Of a stretch of 35,458 bases of DNA, positions 26,552-34,766 are shown one piece after another. This stretch comes from Actinomycetota bacterium (GTDB lineage: Bacteria; Actinomycetota; AC-67), in the NCBI GenBank assembly GCA_040905475.1, contig JBBDRM010000130.1, positions 55,579 to 91,036 of the forward strand. The letters are read 5' to 3'. Both the position numbers and the translations under genes were made by a program. Within the stretch, counting starts at the first letter, position 1, and each line of letters begins with the position of its first letter. The notes beneath the pieces are model-generated. The model was not told the DNA's origin and searched no databases. It worked only from the letters and a program-made list of their open reading frames with translations.

Positions 26552-27766
26552 TCAGGCTGCCGGAGCCACCGGCTCGTCCGTGCGGGGTGGAGTCATCCGT
26601 CGGACGAAGAAGGCGGCGACGAGCGCCGGGATCGTCAACACCACGACGGCGACATGCGGGTTGAACGCATCGGCAAGCGCCCCATCGATGACGGCGGCGA
26701 GGACTCGCGGCCCGAGGAAGCTCACCGACCATAGGGCCATCACCCGGCCGCGCAACCGCTCCGGTACGTCCTCCTGGATCGCGGTCGTGAAGGCGATCGC
26801 GGCCGTGATGTAGCCCGCGCCGGTCAGCACGCTCGCCGGGATCGCGGCCGCGATGTTCGGTGCAACTCCTAGCGCACCGAGACCGGCGGCTTGCGCGATC
26901 AAGCCCGCCCAACCGAGGCCGTGCTTCGTCGCGTAACGGATCCACGTGCGCCCGAGCGTGATCGCGAGCACCGCGCCGCCGCCCCACGCGGACACGATCC
27001 AGCCGGCGCCTCCCTCGGGGAGCCCGTACACGTCGGCGAGCGCCGGTGAGAGCGTGAGGATCGGGTCGAGAGACATCGCCATCGCCATGACGGCAAGAAG
27101 CATCGTTCGCGTCCGCTTGTGCCGCCACGCGTAGACGAGCCCGTCGCGGATGCGACCCGGTTCGCCGTCCCGCTCGCGCAGATAGGGTGGGCGGCCGATC
27201 ATCACGAGCACCGCGATCAGCGCGATGTACGAGAATGCGTTGACCGCGAACGCGAGCCCGACGCCCGCGCCGGCGATGGTCACCGCCGCCAGGACGGGAC
27301 CCACGGCGCGCGCGAGGTTGAAGGTGAGCGCGTTCAATCCGATCGCCTCGGCCAGCTCGTCTTGCGGGACGAGTGAAGGGATGACGGACTGCATCGCCGG
27401 GAGCCCGATCGCGATCGTGATGCCGAGGCCGAAGGCGATCGCGACGACGGCGTAACGGTTCGCGGCGTTCAGCGCGACCAGGATCGCGAGCACGCCGGCG
27501 AGCGACCCGGCCAGGATCTGTGCACCGGCCAGGAGGCGAAGGCGGTCCGTCCGGTCGGCCCAGGCACCCGCAGGGATCGCGAACAGCAGAACGGGAACGA
27601 AGAGCGCGGCGTTCGTCAGGCCCACCCAAAGCGATGATCCCGTGAGGTCCAGCATGTAGACGCCGAGCGCGACGTTCGCGAGCCACGTCCCCACGTTCGA
27701 CGACACGTTTCCGAGGAAGTACAGGCGAAATTCTCTGCGTGCGAGGGGTCCGGTGAGCTGCCGCAT
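26552..27766 (-). CDS. MFS transporter (MFS_3/EntS-like)
   Basis: This 404-residue integral membrane protein has about 12 spans. GAWADRTDRLRLL between spans 2 and 3 is the MFS signature loop. The N-terminal REFRLYFLGNVSSNVGTWLANVAL is typical of the MFS_3 group (enterobactin exporter EntS relatives). It is inverted within the tetrapyrrole gene run: its stop is 7 bases from the cobA-hemD stop and its start about 30 bases from hemB. It may export a porphyrin, haem precursor or siderophore; this rests on position only. A generic drug exporter is the alternative. Confidence 0.88.
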   Translation of the reverse strand: MRQLTGPLARREFRLYFLGNVSSNVGTWLANVALGVYMLDLTGSSLWVGLTNAALFVPVLLFAIPAGAWADRTDRLRLLAGAQILAGSLAGVLAILVALNAANRYAVVAIAFGLGITIAIGLPAMQSVIPSLVPQDELAEAIGLNALTFNLARAVGPVLAAVTIAGAGVGLAFAVNAFSYIALIAVLVMIGRPPYLRERDGEPGRIRDGLVYAWRHKRTRTMLLAVMAMAMSLDPILTLSPALADVYGLPEGGAGWIVSAWGGGAVLAITLGRTWIRYATKHGLGWAGLIAQAAGLGALGVAPNIAAAIPASVLTGAGYITAAIAFTTAIQEDVPERLRGRVMALWSVSFLGPRVLAAVIDGALADAFNPHVAVVVLTIPALVAAFFVRRMTPPRTDEPVAPAA

Positions 27767-27788
27767 GGTGGCCGGGAGCCTACCGCGA

Positions 27789-27794
27789 TACCCT
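27789..27794 (+). promoter_or_regulatory. Putative -10 box of leaderless hemB (TACCCT)
   Basis: TACCCT ends 7 nt before ATG 27802, the same spacing as TACGCT before the GTG of hemL. There is no Shine-Dalgarno sequence before hemB. This fits a leaderless transcript starting at ATG 27802; no clear -35 is seen. Confidence 0.4.
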
Positions 27795-27801
27795 GATGGC
27801 G

Positions 27802-28794
27802 ATGCCCCGATTCCCGATCGCTCGTTCGCGGCGCCTGCGCGCCACGCCGGCGCTTCGCCGTCTGGTCCGCGAGACGACGCTCGGCGTGAACGACCTCGTC
27901 GCGCCCCTTTTCGTCAAGGAAGGCATCGCCGACCCACAGCCCATCGAGTCGATGCCGGGTCAGTCCCAACACACCCTCGAGTCGCTCCGCAAAGAGGTCT
28001 CGGAGATCGCCGCCCTCGGGATACCGGCCGTGGTTCTGTTCGGTGTTCCCGCGGAGAAGGACGGGCGAGGCTCGGGGGCCGATCGCGAGGACGGGATCGT
28101 TCAACGCTCGCTGCGCGAGCTGCGCTCGGACGTCGGTGACGACGTCGTGCTGATCGCGGATCTTTGCCTCGACGAGTACACCGATCACGGCCACTGCGGC
28201 GTCCTGACCCAAGACGGCCGTGTCGACAACGACGCGACCGTCGAACGGTACCGCTCGATCGCGGCGAGCCAGGCCGCCGCGGGCGCGCACATCGTCGCGC
28301 CGAGCGGGATGATGGACGGACAGGTGGCCGCGATCCGGGACGCGCTCGACATCGCCGGGTTCGCGGAGACCCCGATCATGGCGTACGCGGCGAAGTTCGC
28401 CAGCGCCTTCTACGGTCCGTTCCGAGAGGCGGCCGAGTGCGCGCCGCGGTTCGGCGATCGGGCCGCGTATCAGATGGATCCGCCCAACGCCGATGAAGCC
28501 GTTCGGGAGGCCCTCGCCGACGTGGAGGAGGGTGCCGACATCGTCATGGTGAAGCCGGCACTCCCGTACCTGGACGTGGTGCGGGCGGTGCGCGATGCGA
28601 CGCGCGTGCCGGTGGCCGCCTTTCACGTCTCCGGCGAGTACGCGATGCTCAAGGCGGCAGCCGAACGCGGCTGGCTGGACGAGCGCCGCGCGATCGTCGA
28701 GTCGCTCACCGCGATCCGCCGCGCCGGCGCGGACATCGTCCTCACCTATCTGGCGAAGGAAGCAGCGGCCATCCTCAAGAACGGAGACTACTGA
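27802..28794 (+). CDS. hemB: Delta-aminolevulinic acid dehydratase (porphobilinogen synthase)
   Basis: This enzyme of 330 residues (332 if started at ATG 27796) joins two 5-aminolevulinates to porphobilinogen. The N-terminus MPRFPIARSRRLRATPALRRL is typical. Counting from 27796, the metal site reads LCLDEYTDHGHCG (Cys124, Asp126, Cys134), where the middle cysteine of the three-cysteine zinc site is Asp. The Schiff-base lysines are Lys201 (AYAAKFASAFYGPF) and Lys254 (MVKPALPYLD). Metal use may therefore differ from E. coli. I prefer ATG 27802 because of the -10-like box 7 nt upstream. An aldo/keto reductase gene follows within 2 bases. Confidence 0.96.
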   Translation: MPRFPIARSRRLRATPALRRLVRETTLGVNDLVAPLFVKEGIADPQPIESMPGQSQHTLESLRKEVSEIAALGIPAVVLFGVPAEKDGRGSGADREDGIVQRSLRELRSDVGDDVVLIADLCLDEYTDHGHCGVLTQDGRVDNDATVERYRSIAASQAAAGAHIVAPSGMMDGQVAAIRDALDIAGFAETPIMAYAAKFASAFYGPFREAAECAPRFGDRAAYQMDPPNADEAVREALADVEEGADIVMVKPALPYLDVVRAVRDATRVPVAAFHVSGEYAMLKAAAERGWLDERRAIVESLTAIRRAGADIVLTYLAKEAAAILKNGDY

Positions 28795-28796
28795 GC

Positions 28797-29792
28797 ATGC
28801 GCTACCGAACGTTCCCTGGAACCGACATCACCGCTTCCGAGATCGGCTTCGGTGCGTGGACCGTCACCGCCGGATGGTGGGGCGACTACACCGACGACCA
28901 AGCGACCGCGCTGATCCGCAAGGCGCTCGAGCACGGCATCACGTTCTTCGACACGGCGCCGACATACGGCGCGGACGGCCGCGGCGAAACGATCATCGCC
29001 GAGGCGCTCCGAGACCATCGAGATGAAGTCGTCTACTCGACCAAGGTCGGCTACGACACCGAGATGGAATGGAAGCCGGAAGGACACCAAGAAAGGCCGC
29101 ACAACCTGGACCCGGCCGTGGTTCGGCGCTCGGTCGAGGCCTCGTTGCGCCGTCTCGAGACGGATCGGATCGATCTGCTACAACTCCACAACCCGCGCAT
29201 GGACCACCTCCGGCGCGACGAGGTGTGGGATCTGCTGGAGAACCTGAAGGGCGAGGGGAAGGTGCGCGCATACGGGATCGCGCTCGGTCCCGCGATCGGT
29301 TGGCGCGACGAGGGCGTATGGGGGATCGAGAACCGTCACCTCGACGCGCTGTTCATCATCCACAACCTGCTCGAGCAGGACCCCGGTCGTGAGTTCATCG
29401 ACGAAGCACGCAAACGTGACGTCGGCGTGATGGTCCGGGTTCCGCACTCCAGCGGGTTGCTGGAGGGGAAGTACACCAAGGACACCACGTTCGACGAGAA
29501 CGACCACCGCTCGCATCGCAAGCGCGAATGGCTCGTTAACGGGCTACGGAAGCTCGAAAAACTCGGTTTCCTGACGGATGACCGAGGTATGACCATCGGT
29601 CAGGCCGCGCTCAAATGGCTGCTGGCGGATCCCCTGGTCGTGACGGTGCTTCCGAACATCTATGACGATGCCCAGCTGGTTGAGTTCGCGGACGCGTCCG
29701 GAGCCCCGGACCTCACCGACGACGACCTCAGCCGGATCGCCGATCTCTACGACAACGATTTCTATCTCGCACCGGCAGGCGCCGACGCCTGA
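28797..29792 (+). CDS. Aldo/keto reductase
   Basis: This 331-residue TIM-barrel NADPH-dependent oxidoreductase has FFDTAPTYGADGRGE (catalytic Asp and Tyr), VVYSTKVG (catalytic Lys), RLETDRIDLLQLHNPR (catalytic His) and IGQAALKWLL near the C-terminus. The substrate is unknown. It starts two bases after the hemB stop and GGAG lies about 10 bases before its ATG, so it is co-transcribed with hemB. A link to tetrapyrrole or haem-related redox repair is possible but unproven. Confidence 0.93.
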   Translation: MRYRTFPGTDITASEIGFGAWTVTAGWWGDYTDDQATALIRKALEHGITFFDTAPTYGADGRGETIIAEALRDHRDEVVYSTKVGYDTEMEWKPEGHQERPHNLDPAVVRRSVEASLRRLETDRIDLLQLHNPRMDHLRRDEVWDLLENLKGEGKVRAYGIALGPAIGWRDEGVWGIENRHLDALFIIHNLLEQDPGREFIDEARKRDVGVMVRVPHSSGLLEGKYTKDTTFDENDHRSHRKREWLVNGLRKLEKLGFLTDDRGMTIGQAALKWLLADPLVVTVLPNIYDDAQLVEFADASGAPDLTDDDLSRIADLYDNDFYLAPAGADA

Positions 29793-29796
29793 ATCC

Positions 29797-30045
29797 GTGA
29801 CACGGAGCGAGGCTCGCTGGACACCTCGCGCGCGCAAGCTCGCCGCCGTCGTGTTCCTTTCGTTGGCCTTTGCGGCACTCGTCGCCGGGATCATGGGCGC
29901 CGTCTGCAACGAGCCGTCGCTCGACTGTCTTCGCGATGAGGGTCGGAACGCCGTTCGCATCGCCGTGGTCTCTGTGCCGTTGATCGCCTACGCGACCTAT
30001 CGGTTCACGCGCGGTGGACGTGGAGGGCGCGACGGCCACGCGTAG
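29797..30045 (+). CDS. Small two-span membrane protein, unknown
   Basis: This 82-residue frame starts at GTG 29797, four bases after the aldo/keto reductase stop. It has two hydrophobic spans (about 16-36 and 53-67) separated by a short loop with two cysteines ([15 protein letters not shown]), and a basic Arg/Gly-rich tail. The longer frame starting upstream is antisense-like, out of frame with the reductase and can be ignored. No family recognised. The position suggests it belongs to the hemB operon. Confidence 0.6.
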   Translation: MTRSEARWTPRARKLAAVVFLSLAFAALVAGIMGAVCNEPSLDCLRDEGRNAVRIAVVSVPLIAYATYRFTRGGRGGRDGHA

Positions 30046-30061
30046 CCGGGCGTTCTCCCGC

Positions 30062-30067
30062 TACGCT
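30062..30067 (+). promoter_or_regulatory. Putative -10 box of leaderless hemL (TACGCT)
   Basis: TACGCT lies 7 nt before the GTG start of hemL. The sequence between has no purine-rich ribosome binding site. This agrees with leaderless initiation, common in actinobacteria. No good -35 box is visible. Confidence 0.4.
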
Positions 30068-30074
30068 TAACCGC

Positions 30075-31358
30075 GTGACCCGTTCCGAAGACCTGTTCGA
30101 CCGCGCGCGCCGTGTCATCCCCGGCGGCGTGAACTCACCGGTCCGCGCGTATCGCGCCGTCGGAGGCGTGCCCCCGTTCCTAATTCGCGGACGGGGCGCC
30201 TCCGTCACCGACGTCGACGGCAACACATACGTCGACTACGTGCAGTCGTGGGGGGCGATGATCCTCGGGCACGCGCACCCGCGAGTGGTTGCGGCCGTGA
30301 AGGATGCCGTCGAGCGGGGGTCGTCGTTCGGGGCGCCCACGCCGGGGGAGGTGGAGCTTGCCGAGCGGCTGAGCGCGGCGGTCCCGAGCATCGAGAAGGT
30401 GCGGCTCGTCTCTAGCGGGACCGAAGCCACCATGAGCGCCGTTCGTCTGGCACGCGGTTTCACCGGCCGGCCGAAGGTGATCAAGTTCTCCGGGTGCTAC
30501 CACGGACACGCCGACGGGCTGCTCGCGCGCGCCGGGTCCGGCGTCGCCACGTTCGGGCTCCCGGACTCGCCCGGGGTGACCCGGGCGCAAGCGTCCGACA
30601 CCCTCGTCGTGCCGTTCAACGACACGGCCGCGGTCGAGACGGCGTTCGACCGTGCGAAGGACGCGATCGCAGCCGTTATCGTCGAGCCGGTGGCGGCGAA
30701 CATGGGCGTCGTCCCCGCCGCGCCGGGCTTCCTGGAAGCCACGCGCAAGCTGGCCGAAGCGAACGGCGCGCTGCTGATCTTCGATGAGGTCATCACCGGC
30801 TTCCGGGTCGGCGCCGGCGGCGCGCAGGAGCGGTTCGGGATCGTTCCCGACCTGACGACGCTCGGGAAGATCATCGGTGGGGGCTTGCCGGTCGGCGCGT
30901 TCGGTGGTCGAGCCGACGTGATGTCGTTCCTCGCTCCCGAAGGGCCGGTGTATCAGGCCGGCACGTTGTCGGGAAACCCGCTCGCCGTGGCGGCCGGGCT
31001 CGCCGCGCTCCAGGAGCTCGCCGACGATCCCCCGTACGCGCGGCTCGAAGCCCTCGCCGAACGGCTGGCCGGCGGTTTGGCTGCGACCGCGCGCGACGCC
31101 GGCGTGCCGGTGACCGTCAATCGCGAGGGGTCGCTCTTCTCGCTGTTCTTCACGGCCGAGCCGGTCTCGGACTTCGAGACCGCGTCACGTCAGGACACGG
31201 TAGGGTTCGCGGCGTTCTTCAACGCCATGCTCCGGCATGGCGTCTGGCTCCCGCCGAGCGCCTTCGAAGGGTGGTTCCTCGGCGCGGCGCACACCGAGGA
31301 GGACGTCGAGCGCACGCTCGAGGCTGCCGGCGAAGCGTTCCGCGGATCGGTCGGCTGA
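30075..31358 (+). CDS. hemL: Glutamate-1-semialdehyde 2,1-aminomutase
   Basis: This 427-residue PLP enzyme of the class III aminotransferase type makes 5-aminolevulinate from the HemA product. Marks are [12 protein letters not shown] at the N-terminus, [38 protein letters not shown] and PLP lysine Lys265 in [17 protein letters not shown]. It starts with GTG 30075 without a Shine-Dalgarno sequence. It ends 10 bases from the convergent cytochrome operon. Confidence 0.97.
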   Translation: MTRSEDLFDRARRVIPGGVNSPVRAYRAVGGVPPFLIRGRGASVTDVDGNTYVDYVQSWGAMILGHAHPRVVAAVKDAVERGSSFGAPTPGEVELAERLSAAVPSIEKVRLVSSGTEATMSAVRLARGFTGRPKVIKFSGCYHGHADGLLARAGSGVATFGLPDSPGVTRAQASDTLVVPFNDTAAVETAFDRAKDAIAAVIVEPVAANMGVVPAAPGFLEATRKLAEANGALLIFDEVITGFRVGAGGAQERFGIVPDLTTLGKIIGGGLPVGAFGGRADVMSFLAPEGPVYQAGTLSGNPLAVAAGLAALQELADDPPYARLEALAERLAGGLAATARDAGVPVTVNREGSLFSLFFTAEPVSDFETASRQDTVGFAAFFNAMLRHGVWLPPSAFEGWFLGAAHTEEDVERTLEAAGEAFRGSVG

Positions 31359-31368
31359 GAAAGACCGG

Positions 31369-32199
31369 CTATGCGCTGGTCCCGACCTTGGTAGGAGTGG
31401 TTGCCGTCTCGGCGTCTCGTGCCCGCTGCTTGATCTCGTCGCGGGCCAGCAGCCACAAGTGGAGCGCGAAGAGGAAGATCGATACCACAAGGAAGTAGAG
31501 CGACGGCAGGAAGATGGCTCCCTTGTCGCGGAACGCGAATGCCGTGATCTCCGGATGCTTGCCGTTGACGCCGGGGATCCGGACCCCGACGAGCAGCTCG
31601 CCGCCGCCGGCGTCCTTGAAACGAACCTCCGCGACCGGGATCGCTCGCTCCTCGACGGTGAGCTTCGCCTCATCGGCGGGACTCTTCGAAGGGAGACGGA
31701 AGTCGTAGTCCGCGGGGTCCTCCGACGGGAAGTCTTGTTCCTGGCCGTATCCGGCTAGCGCCGGTAGCAGGATGCCCTTGACGGTGTCGATCTCGCCGAC
31801 CGCGTCGATCGCTCCGGTGTTCGCCTTGTCGCTGTTCCCGAAGTACTTCTTCCCGGGAGCATCCCAGCCCTCGGGGAACTCCTCGGTCAGGTCGCGGAAC
31901 TCCGCCCCGAACTCGCTGTCCGCAAGGAAGGGGATCCAGGTCGGCTCACGTCCGCGCGGGCCGGTTCCGGGAACCGTCCCCGGCGCGCCGGCGAGCCACA
32001 CGAGCGACAGGATGATCATGAACCCCATCAGGCTGACCATCGAGATGTGGAACGCCCGCCGCCAGCCGAAGAGCGTCGTGAGAAGGTAGTAGATCGTCCC
32101 CATGAAGATCACGGCAGCGGTGAGAACGACCGCGACCGCGGCCGCGCCGCTCCACTGACCCTCGAGGGCCAGGGGGATCAGGGTGCCCAGGCTACGCAC
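31369..32199 (-). CDS. Membrane protein of unknown function in the cytochrome bc operon
   Basis: This 276-residue protein has three hydrophobic spans: two at the N-terminus (about 18-40 and 49-71) and one near the C-terminus (about 229-250). Between them is a long loop rich in Asp/Glu/Pro (for example DLTEEFPEGWDAPGKKYFGN, YGQEQDFPSEDPADYDF). The C-terminal tail is charged and cytosolic-looking. No haem or Fe-S motif is seen. Its start overlaps the end of the dihaem cytochrome gene by 8 bases, so it is translationally linked to the complex. It is likely an accessory or extra subunit; I do not recognise a family. Confidence 0.75.
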   Translation of the reverse strand: MRSLGTLIPLALEGQWSGAAAVAVVLTAAVIFMGTIYYLLTTLFGWRRAFHISMVSLMGFMIILSLVWLAGAPGTVPGTGPRGREPTWIPFLADSEFGAEFRDLTEEFPEGWDAPGKKYFGNSDKANTGAIDAVGEIDTVKGILLPALAGYGQEQDFPSEDPADYDFRLPSKSPADEAKLTVEERAIPVAEVRFKDAGGGELLVGVRIPGVNGKHPEITAFAFRDKGAIFLPSLYFLVVSIFLFALHLWLLARDEIKQRARDAETATTPTKVGTSA

Positions 32200-33148
32200 C
32201 GGAACCCCCCGCGCCTGCCTGGATGCTCTTGATGAAGTTCACGAGCGCGCGGATCGCATCGTCGCCGAGGTGTCCCCACGCCGGCATCGAAGGGCGGTCC
32301 AGATTGAGTTTGCCCTTCTTGATGATGTCGAAGATCTGTTGCTCCGTGTTTCGCTGGAACTCGACGGTGAGGTTCGGTCCAACCCCACCAGACGCGTTCG
32401 CGCCGTGGCACACCGCGCAGTTCGCGTCGAAAAGCTCCTGGCCGTTGAGCTCGCCGGTGAGCGGCGCAACAGCGACCTGGATCGACATCAGGTAATTCAT
32501 GATGTCGTCGATCGCCTGTGAGTTGAGCGGCCCGCCGAACTCGAGCGCCCACGTCGGCATCGGAGTGCCCGGCCGGCCGCGCTGGATCGCGTCGCGCAGC
32601 AAGAGCTTGATCTCATCGACGTTCCGTCCTGCGGCCGTGTAGCGGGCCACGGCGAGTCGCAGCGGCGGTTCGGCGTAGATCACCGTCGCCGGCTTGCCGG
32701 TCTCCCGGTCGATGATCGTGAAGTTCCTTCCACCACCCACCGCGCCGATGCCGTGGCAGTCGGCGCAGCCGAGAGCGCGGAGGCTGTCCGGGGTGGCGGG
32801 GCCGAAGATCTCCTCGCCGCGAACGATCGACTCCCGGAGGAACTGGGTCTCCTTCTTCGCGAGGCGCGTGGGCTCGCGAAGCCAGTACACCGGGAAAAAG
32901 ACCGCCATGAACACGGTGCTGACCATGCCGTAGGCGATCCAGCGGTCGAGCACCTTGCGCTCGAGATCCGCGTCCGAGGGGCCGGGCCTGAACCCGGCGG
33001 GTACTTCGCCCTTGCGGGTGCGCGGACCGCCGAGCGCGGTGATGACGATGAACGCGAAGAACGCGAGGATCGCGACGCTGACGATGATCGCGGTTGCTAC
33101 CCGATCGTCTGCCTGCGCGAGCGGTATCAAGCTCCCCCCGTCGATCAT
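32192..33148 (-). CDS. Membrane-anchored dihaem cytochrome c (QcrC-like)
   Basis: This 318-residue protein has two membrane spans (about 18-40 and 71-90) and then two cytochrome c domains. Haem sites are CADCH (128-132) and CAVCH (244-248). Likely axial methionines are Met197 (TPMPTW) and Met288 (SMPAWG). It would take electrons from the Rieske protein and pass them to an oxidase. Encoded immediately after the Rieske gene (3 bases). The double-haem layout resembles the QcrC subunits of actinobacterial bcc complexes, although the topology with two N-terminal spans differs. Confidence 0.9.
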   Translation of the reverse strand: MIDGGSLIPLAQADDRVATAIIVSVAILAFFAFIVITALGGPRTRKGEVPAGFRPGPSDADLERKVLDRWIAYGMVSTVFMAVFFPVYWLREPTRLAKKETQFLRESIVRGEEIFGPATPDSLRALGCADCHGIGAVGGGRNFTIIDRETGKPATVIYAEPPLRLAVARYTAAGRNVDEIKLLLRDAIQRGRPGTPMPTWALEFGGPLNSQAIDDIMNYLMSIQVAVAPLTGELNGQELFDANCAVCHGANASGGVGPNLTVEFQRNTEQQIFDIIKKGKLNLDRPSMPAWGHLGDDAIRALVNFIKSIQAGAGGSGA

Positions 33149-33151
33149 GGT

Positions 33152-33874
33152 CTAGACCGTGTGGACTTCCCTGCGAACCTCGGCGCAGAAAGCGCCTTCG
33201 CGCTCCTGGCCGGTGGTGTTCGTTCCTCGTGACGGGCCGGTGATCACGAAGGTCGTGTCCACGGTCAGGACGTCGCCCTCGACCGTGAGGGGGAAGCGAT
33301 CGAGGCCCCGAGGTGCCGGTCCGAGCCGGTACTCGCCGGCGCGGTTGTACTTGGAACCATGGCACGGGCATTCGAACCACTGTGACGTGATACAGAACGG
33401 CACTTTGCAGCCGAGGTGCACGCAGCGCTGGTACAGCGCCATCAGCCCTCCGGCGACGAGCCCCGCCGTTTCGTACGGCGACCCTGTGACGTCGTAGGGC
33501 ACGAGGTAGAAGCGACCAGGCGCGAAGTAGAACGGCTGATGCGTCGAGGCCATCTGCGCCTTGATCTCTGCAAGCCCGACCGGAACCGCCACCTTTCCGC
33601 CGAACCCTGCGCGCGACGACGGCCACAAGAACGCGAGCGAAAGAGCGCCGAAGTCGAGCAGGGCGATGCCGAACCCGAGGCCCAGCATCCGGCCGAAGAA
33701 TCCGCGACGTGACAGCTGCCTCGGCTTTCCGACCAGCGGGCGGTGACTCTTCGGCCCCTCGCGCTTGGCGCGAAGGATCGCGTAGAGGTTCACCATGATC
33801 AGAGCGCCGCCGGCGAGTCCGATCGCGATCCCGAAACCTATGGCGACCCAGTTCCATGCGCTCAGTGCGAGCAT
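33152..33874 (-). CDS. qcrA: Rieske iron-sulphur protein of the cytochrome bc complex
   Basis: This 240-residue protein has two hydrophobic N-terminal spans (about 8-33 and 63-84), the second preceded by a Tat-like SRRGFFGR. The Rieske domain has box 1 Cys151-x-His153-Leu-Gly-Cys156 and box 2 Cys169-Pro-Cys171-His172-Gly-Ser. These hold the 2Fe-2S cluster (Cys151, His153, Cys169, His172) and the disulfide (Cys156-Cys171). It accepts electrons from menaquinol at cytochrome b. Gene order cyt b, subunit IV, Rieske, cyt c. Confidence 0.95.
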   Translation of the reverse strand: MLALSAWNWVAIGFGIAIGLAGGALIMVNLYAILRAKREGPKSHRPLVGKPRQLSRRGFFGRMLGLGFGIALLDFGALSLAFLWPSSRAGFGGKVAVPVGLAEIKAQMASTHQPFYFAPGRFYLVPYDVTGSPYETAGLVAGGLMALYQRCVHLGCKVPFCITSQWFECPCHGSKYNRAGEYRLGPAPRGLDRFPLTVEGDVLTVDTTFVITGPSRGTNTTGQEREGAFCAEVRREVHTV

Positions 33875-33881
33875 GACGTCC

Positions 33882-34757
33882 TCACAGGTCGAAGAAGAGC
33901 CCGGTCTTCCAGGGCCAGATGAAGTTGAAGCCCGGCCCGCGGAAGAAGGAACCGATGATGACCAGCACAGACCAGAACATGATGAACATCGTGAACGCGA
34001 TGATGGCGAACTTGCGGCGATCCGGCTGGATGCTCGGGTTCTTGTCCGCGTAGGGGAGCGCGAACAGCGCGAAGATCCCGAGGCCCGGCAGCGTCACGCC
34101 CGCGACCATCGGATGGAAGTAGCGGAGCAATTCCTGAAGGCCGAGGAAGTACCACGGTGCTTTCGAAGGGTTCGGAGTGAAGGAGAAGTTCGCCAGCTCG
34201 CGGAACGGCGCGTTGACGAAGGTCGAGAACACCAGCAGCAGCGCCATCACGACGAGCAGCGCCAGGAACTCCTCCGCGAGCAGATGCGGCCAGACGTTGA
34301 CCTTGTCCTCTTGCCGCTTCTCGACCCGCTGGATCCCGCTGGGCGGCACCATCGCGAGCAAACGGTGAGTCTCGCCGACGCCTTTGCCTCGGCCGCCGCC
34401 GTTGCCGACCTTGACGCCGGTGGCCGCCGCGACGCGCGCGGCGCGCTCTTCCGGGGTGAGCCGAGGTACCGCGGCAGCGGCCGGTGCGGCCGCCGGAGCG
34501 GCTGCGGCTGCTGCCGGCTGTGCCGCGGCGGCGGGTACGGCCGGAGCATCGGCGGCGGGTGCGGCCGGAGCTTCGGCGGCCGGCGCCTCTGCTGCGGGCG
34601 CGGCCGCATAGCCCGCCGGAGCCGGAGCGGCCGACGCGGCCGCGGCTTTCTGCTTGCGGACGAATGCAGACTTGGCCAAGGCCCGCGCGACTCGCTCGGG
34701 CTTCCCGGCCGCGATCTCTCGGTCGAATACTTCTTGGTCGATGCCCTCGTCGGCCAT
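33882..34757 (-). CDS. Cytochrome b C-terminal subunit (subunit IV-like) with Ala/Pro-rich extension
   Basis: This is a 291-residue protein. The C-terminal half (about 140-285) is the cytochrome b C-terminal domain with three spans: VWPHLLAEEFLALLVVMALL, then NPSKAPWYFLGLQELLRYFHP (the region of the Q-site motif), then two further spans. The first about 45 residues are a charged helix. Between about 38 and 98 lies an Ala/Pro/Glu-only linker (APAAEAPAAEAPAAPAADA). Such an extension is far longer than in usual subunit IV proteins. AGGAG 6 nt before the ATG fixes the start. It works with the preceding cytochrome b half as one quinol-oxidising core. Confidence 0.92.
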   Translation of the reverse strand: MADEGIDQEVFDREIAAGKPERVARALAKSAFVRKQKAAAASAAPAPAGYAAAPAAEAPAAEAPAAPAADAPAVPAAAAQPAAAAAAPAAAPAAAAVPRLTPEERAARVAAATGVKVGNGGGRGKGVGETHRLLAMVPPSGIQRVEKRQEDKVNVWPHLLAEEFLALLVVMALLLVFSTFVNAPFRELANFSFTPNPSKAPWYFLGLQELLRYFHPMVAGVTLPGLGIFALFALPYADKNPSIQPDRRKFAIIAFTMFIMFWSVLVIIGSFFRGPGFNFIWPWKTGLFFDL

Positions 34758-34766
34758 CGTCGTCTC

